Position numbers and translations under genes: made by a program. Shown piece by piece: positions 32,089-34,956 of a stretch of 34,956 bases of DNA. How positions within the stretch are numbered: the stretch's first letter is position 1; each line of letters begins with the position of its first letter. This DNA comes from Gemmatimonadota bacterium (lineage in GTDB: Bacteria > Gemmatimonadota > Gemmatimonadetes > Gemmatimonadales > GWC2-71-9): contig JANXXJ010000207.1 in NCBI GenBank assembly GCA_025350665.1, forward strand, positions 1 through 34,956, in the 5' to 3' direction. The notes beneath the pieces are model-generated. The model saw only the letters and a program-made list of their open reading frames with translations, made no database searches and was not told the origin of the DNA.

Positions 32089-34539
32089 CTACTCCGCGGT
32101 CAACGCCACGGTCGGATCGACCTTCGCCGCCCGCCGAGCCGGCAGCCAGCTGGCAACCAGCGCCACGCCGAGGAGAGCGAGCGCGACCGTCCCGAAGGTG
32201 AGCGGGTCGAGCGGACTCACCCCATGGAGCAGCGACCGGAGCAGGCCGGTCAGGCCCACGGAGGCAACCGCGCCGAGTCCGATCCCGGCGGCCGCGAGCA
32301 CGAAGCCCTGGCGCAGCACCATCCGGCTGATCGCCGCACTCTCGGCCCCGAGCGCCATCCGGACGCCGATTTCCCTGGTCCGCTCGGCCACGACGTAGGA
32401 GATGACGCCGTAGAGCCCAACCGCGCCGAGGAAGAGCGCCACGCCGGCCGCGAGGGCAAGCATCACCGTCGCGAACGAGGCCCGCGCCATCGAGCTCTGG
32501 GCGATGTCCTCCATCGTCTGGACTCGCGAGACTGGAAGGTCGGGATAGAGCTCGTGGACGGCGCGGATGACCGCCGGCGCCAGGGCCATGCCGGCCGCCT
32601 GAGTCGCGCGGACCGTCAGGGTCAGGCCCGCCGTGGCATAGAGCGAATCTTGGGCGCCGGGGGTCGCGTCGGGCCCGACGGTCGGAAAGAACGCCGTGGC
32701 CACCGGTTCCTGATCGAGTCCCCGATCGCGCACGTCGCCAACCACCCCGACGATCTCCCACAGCCCAAACCGGATCCCGATCCGCCTGCCTAACGCCGCC
32801 GCCGCCGATTTCCAGTACTGGCGGGCGAACGCCTCGTTGACCACCGCCCGTCGGGCCTGGTCCGCCTGCTCGAGGACCCGCCCCGCGACGACCGGTATGC
32901 CGAGGGCTTTGAAGTAGTCACCCGAAACCCAGTGGACCGGGCGGGTCGGCGGCAAGGCTCCGTCGGCGACGGGGAAGTCCTCCACCGGCACGAACATCAC
33001 CATCCGGCTCGCCTCCAACGGCAAGTCGCTCACGGCGCCGACCGCCGCCACGCCCGGAATCAGCCGGAGCCGGTCGCCGATGGTTTGGTCGGCCCGCGCC
33101 ACGGCGGCCTGGTCGGGGAACTGCTCGCCGACGAGCGCCACCTTGACGGTGAGGACCGACGCGGGGTTGCTGAACCCGGGATCGACGGCGCGAAGGGCGC
33201 GGTAGGTCCGCCACAGGAGACCCGACGACACGAGGAGGACCAGCGCCAGTGCCACCTGCAGCACGACCAGGCCGTTGCGGACCCGGTGCCGCTCGCGGCC
33301 GGTGCTCGCCCCGCGGGCGCCCTCGCGGAGACTGGTGAACTGCGGCCGGAAGCCGGGAAGCAGAGCCGAGAGCGAGCCGAAGCCGAGCCCGGCGATGAGC
33401 GAGATTGAAACCGCGACCAGAACGCTCCACGCATCGAGCCCGATCTCCTGGAGCCGGGGCAGCGTGGCAGGCCCCAGCGCGACGAACCCGCGAAGGCCGC
33501 CCCACGCGAGCAGGATGCCGAGCCCGCCGCCCGCAAGGGCCAGGATCATCGCCTCGATGAGCTGGTGAACGGCAACCTGCGACCGGCCGGCGCCGAGGGC
33601 CGCGCGGATCGCCATTTCGCGATGCCGGCCTTCGGCCCGCACCATGAAGAGGTTGGCCACGTTGACGCAGGCGATCACCAGCACCACGCCCACGGTGCCG
33701 AGCAGGATCCAGAGGATCGGGGCGATGTCGCCCACGATCTCCGCCTGCAGGGGCCGGACGATGGGGGCGAACCGGGCCTGCTCGAACTTCGCCTTCGGGA
33801 ATCCCGGGTAGCGCTCGGGCAGTTGGGGAAGCAGTCGCCCCAGGTCGGCGAGCGCGGTTTCCCGGGTGGCACTGGTAGCAAGGCGGGCGACGGCGTAGTA
33901 ACGGACCGCGCCCGAATTGGCGGTGGCCCGGTTGAGGCGGGCCGGTTGGAACAGCTCAGGCTGACCACCGATCCGGACAAACGCGGGCGCCACGCCAATG
34001 ACCTGCGCGGGAGTGCCGTCGATCAGGATGCTCCGCCCGATGACGCCGGCCACACCGCCAAAGCGGCGTTGCCAGAGCCCGTGCGACAGGACCACGGTCG
34101 GGGGCGCCCCCGGTTGGTCGTCGGCGTCACTGAAGGGGCGGCCGAGTTCCATCGGAACCTGGAGAACATCGAAGAAGCCGCCGGTGACAGCCAGAGCATC
34201 GACTCGCTCGGGGCTGCCATCCCCCGCGAGGTTCACCGGCTGCGGCGACCAGGCCGCGACTCCAGCCAGGGCCCGTGACTCGTCGTGGTAGAGGAAGAAG
34301 CTGGCGTCCGACTGGGGCACCTCGGCCATGCCAAGCCCCGGCGCCGTGTGAAGGATCGAGACCAGCCGGTCGGCCGCCGGGTACGGGAGCGGCCGGAGGA
34401 GGATCGAGTCGACCACGGCGAAGATCGCGACCGTGGCCCCGATGCCCACCGCCAGGGTCGCGAGGGAGACGCCGGTGAAGACCGGGGCCCGAACGAGGCG
34501 GCGGAGGGCGAGCCGGATGTCGTGTCGATCAAGAGCCAT
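32089..34539 (-). CDS. ADOP family FtsX-like permease
   Basis: An 816-residue membrane protein of the acidobacterial duplicated orphan permease type (two MacB-PCD/FtsX units in one chain). It begins M-A-L-D-R-H-D-I-R-L-A-L-R-R-L, then a first membrane helix near 20-42. The first FtsX unit has C-V-N-V-A-N-L-F-M-V-R-A and R-E-M-A-I-R-A-A-L-G-A-G-R; the second has A-E-R-T-R-E-I-G-V-R-M-A-L-G-A and ends P-A-R-R-A-A-K-V-D-P-T-V-A-L-T-A-E. ATG 34539 has GGAGG upstream. No ABC ATPase is adjacent, as usual for this family. The transported substrate is unknown; many are thought to act in export or in mechanotransmission. Confidence 0.92.
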   Translation of the reverse strand: MALDRHDIRLALRRLVRAPVFTGVSLATLAVGIGATVAIFAVVDSILLRPLPYPAADRLVSILHTAPGLGMAEVPQSDASFFLYHDESRALAGVAAWSPQPVNLAGDGSPERVDALAVTGGFFDVLQVPMELGRPFSDADDQPGAPPTVVLSHGLWQRRFGGVAGVIGRSILIDGTPAQVIGVAPAFVRIGGQPELFQPARLNRATANSGAVRYYAVARLATSATRETALADLGRLLPQLPERYPGFPKAKFEQARFAPIVRPLQAEIVGDIAPILWILLGTVGVVLVIACVNVANLFMVRAEGRHREMAIRAALGAGRSQVAVHQLIEAMILALAGGGLGILLAWGGLRGFVALGPATLPRLQEIGLDAWSVLVAVSISLIAGLGFGSLSALLPGFRPQFTSLREGARGASTGRERHRVRNGLVVLQVALALVLLVSSGLLWRTYRALRAVDPGFSNPASVLTVKVALVGEQFPDQAAVARADQTIGDRLRLIPGVAAVGAVSDLPLEASRMVMFVPVEDFPVADGALPPTRPVHWVSGDYFKALGIPVVAGRVLEQADQARRAVVNEAFARQYWKSAAAALGRRIGIRFGLWEIVGVVGDVRDRGLDQEPVATAFFPTVGPDATPGAQDSLYATAGLTLTVRATQAAGMALAPAVIRAVHELYPDLPVSRVQTMEDIAQSSMARASFATVMLALAAGVALFLGAVGLYGVISYVVAERTREIGVRMALGAESAAISRMVLRQGFVLAAAGIGLGAVASVGLTGLLRSLLHGVSPLDPLTFGTVALALLGVALVASWLPARRAAKVDPTVALTAE

Positions 34540-34553
34540 GGTGCCTCCGGGGA

Positions 34554-34956
34554 TCACAACTTGAGGAGTGCCGCGGCCGCGGCAACCCGCAGGGCCTGTT
34601 TGTAGGAGACCGGCGGTTTTGGAAGTTGTCCCCCGAGGGCTATCCCGAGCACAACAGACCCCTTCAGAACCACGAATTCCGCCCCCTCGGCGTTATAGGC
34701 CCAGTAGGCCTTGTCTCCGAGGCCGGGTTCCGCGGCGATTTTGGTTCCGTCGCCCTCCATCCGGGAGGACACGAGCTCCTGGGTCGTTGCCTTGGCGGCG
34801 GCCGTCGCACTCGTGAAAGTGACCTGCGACAAGATCATGGCAGCCGTGCCGGCCTTGAACGTGCAATATCTCACGGTCCCGCCGCTATCCTCATCTGGTT
34901 CGGGACCGGCAGGAACCCCGCCGGTACTGGTCGGCCCGAGCAACGCAACGACCGTC
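34554..34956 (-). CDS. DUF3558-like protein, C-terminal part
   Basis: The frame is open to the last base of the window, so the start lies beyond it. About 133 residues are visible. R-Y-C-T-F-K-A near the start of the visible part, then M-E-G-D-G-T-K-I-A-A-E-P-G-L-G-D-K-A-Y-W-A and V-V-L-K-G-S-V-V-L-G-I, resemble DUF3558-type secreted lipoproteins (one Cys, then G-L-G-D-x-A). It ends with K-Q-A-L-R-V-A-A-A-A-A-L-L. The stop is 14 bases before the ADOP start, so the two are probably co-transcribed. A TTG at 34943 is in frame but too far inside to be the likely start. Confidence 0.6.
   Translation of the reverse strand, partial: TVVALLGPTSTGGVPAGPEPDEDSGGTVRYCTFKAGTAAMILSQVTFTSATAAAKATTQELVSSRMEGDGTKIAAEPGLGDKAYWAYNAEGAEFVVLKGSVVLGIALGGQLPKPPVSYKQALRVAAAAALLKL

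Noticed and set aside
1-34956. CRISPR arrays, tRNAs, insertion sequences, prophage or toxin-antitoxin pairs
   Set aside because: No regularly spaced repeats, cloverleaf-like segments, transposase or integrase motifs, or terminal inverted repeats were seen on either strand.

Overview
GC-rich chromosomal window (about two thirds G+C by eye), densely packed, with many GTG/TTG starts, GGAG-type ribosome binding sites and frequent 4-bp stop/start overlaps. The gene content points to Gemmatimonadota: an orphan ADOP-type FtsX permease plus a decayed one, a fragment of a DUF5916 outer-membrane protein, an LVIVD-repeat lipoprotein, a penicillin-acylase-family hydrolase, and many secreted hydrolases whose signal peptides end in A-x-A-Q. 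Acidobacteriota is the main alternative. No tRNA, rRNA, insertion sequence, phage gene or CRISPR array was seen.

Layout. 1-1200: C-terminal part of a fibronectin-III-like surface protein. 1263-2683: a secreted esterase and a hypothetical protein (minus). 2793-4940: class A penicillin-binding protein. 5087-6737: two tandem paralogous secreted proteins coupled to a membrane-anchored Holliday-resolvase-like nuclease. 6757-8142 (minus): GNAT, DUF5946-like and DUF1801 proteins. 8398-11138: two lipoproteins (DUF305, then LVIVD repeats), closed by a strong terminator. 11213-13610 (minus): an SRPBCC protein and several small conserved proteins. 13659-15896 (minus): an operon of crotonase, Tat-exported DsrE-like protein and SDR dehydrogenase, with a nearly leaderless promoter. 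15964-16495: a promoter, a short terminated transcript, a structured leader and a cold shock protein. 16518-18963 (minus): GyrI-like protein, secreted M28 peptidase and a 52-residue membrane protein. 19020-22844 (minus): an overlapping operon of isoprenylcysteine-methyltransferase-like protein, HhH-GPD DNA glycosylase, cytochrome P450, alpha/beta hydrolase and RibD/DHFR-like reductase. 22912-32025 mixes intact genes (penicillin/AHL acylase, DUF4242, GNAT, SnoaL-like lipoprotein, membrane esterase, MoaD-like plus BNR-repeat pair, ASCH-DUF1801 fusion) with four gene remnants (ADOP permease, CPBP protease, DUF5916 barrel, probable S9 peptidase tail). 32089-34956 (minus): an intact ADOP permease preceded by a truncated DUF3558-like protein.

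How it fits together. Much of the window serves the envelope and the breakdown of external polymers (PBP, M28 peptidase, acylase, esterases, lipoproteins). Two minus-strand operons (crotonase/DsrE/SDR and P450/hydrolase/methyltransferase/reductase) look catabolic or modifying for hydrophobic compounds; their substrates cannot be read from sequence. The points most worth following are the short terminated RNA upstream of the cold shock gene, the nuclease coupled to twin secreted paralogues, the DNA glycosylase inside a P450 operon, the micro-membrane protein abutting the M28 peptidase, and the deletion scars left in the remnants.
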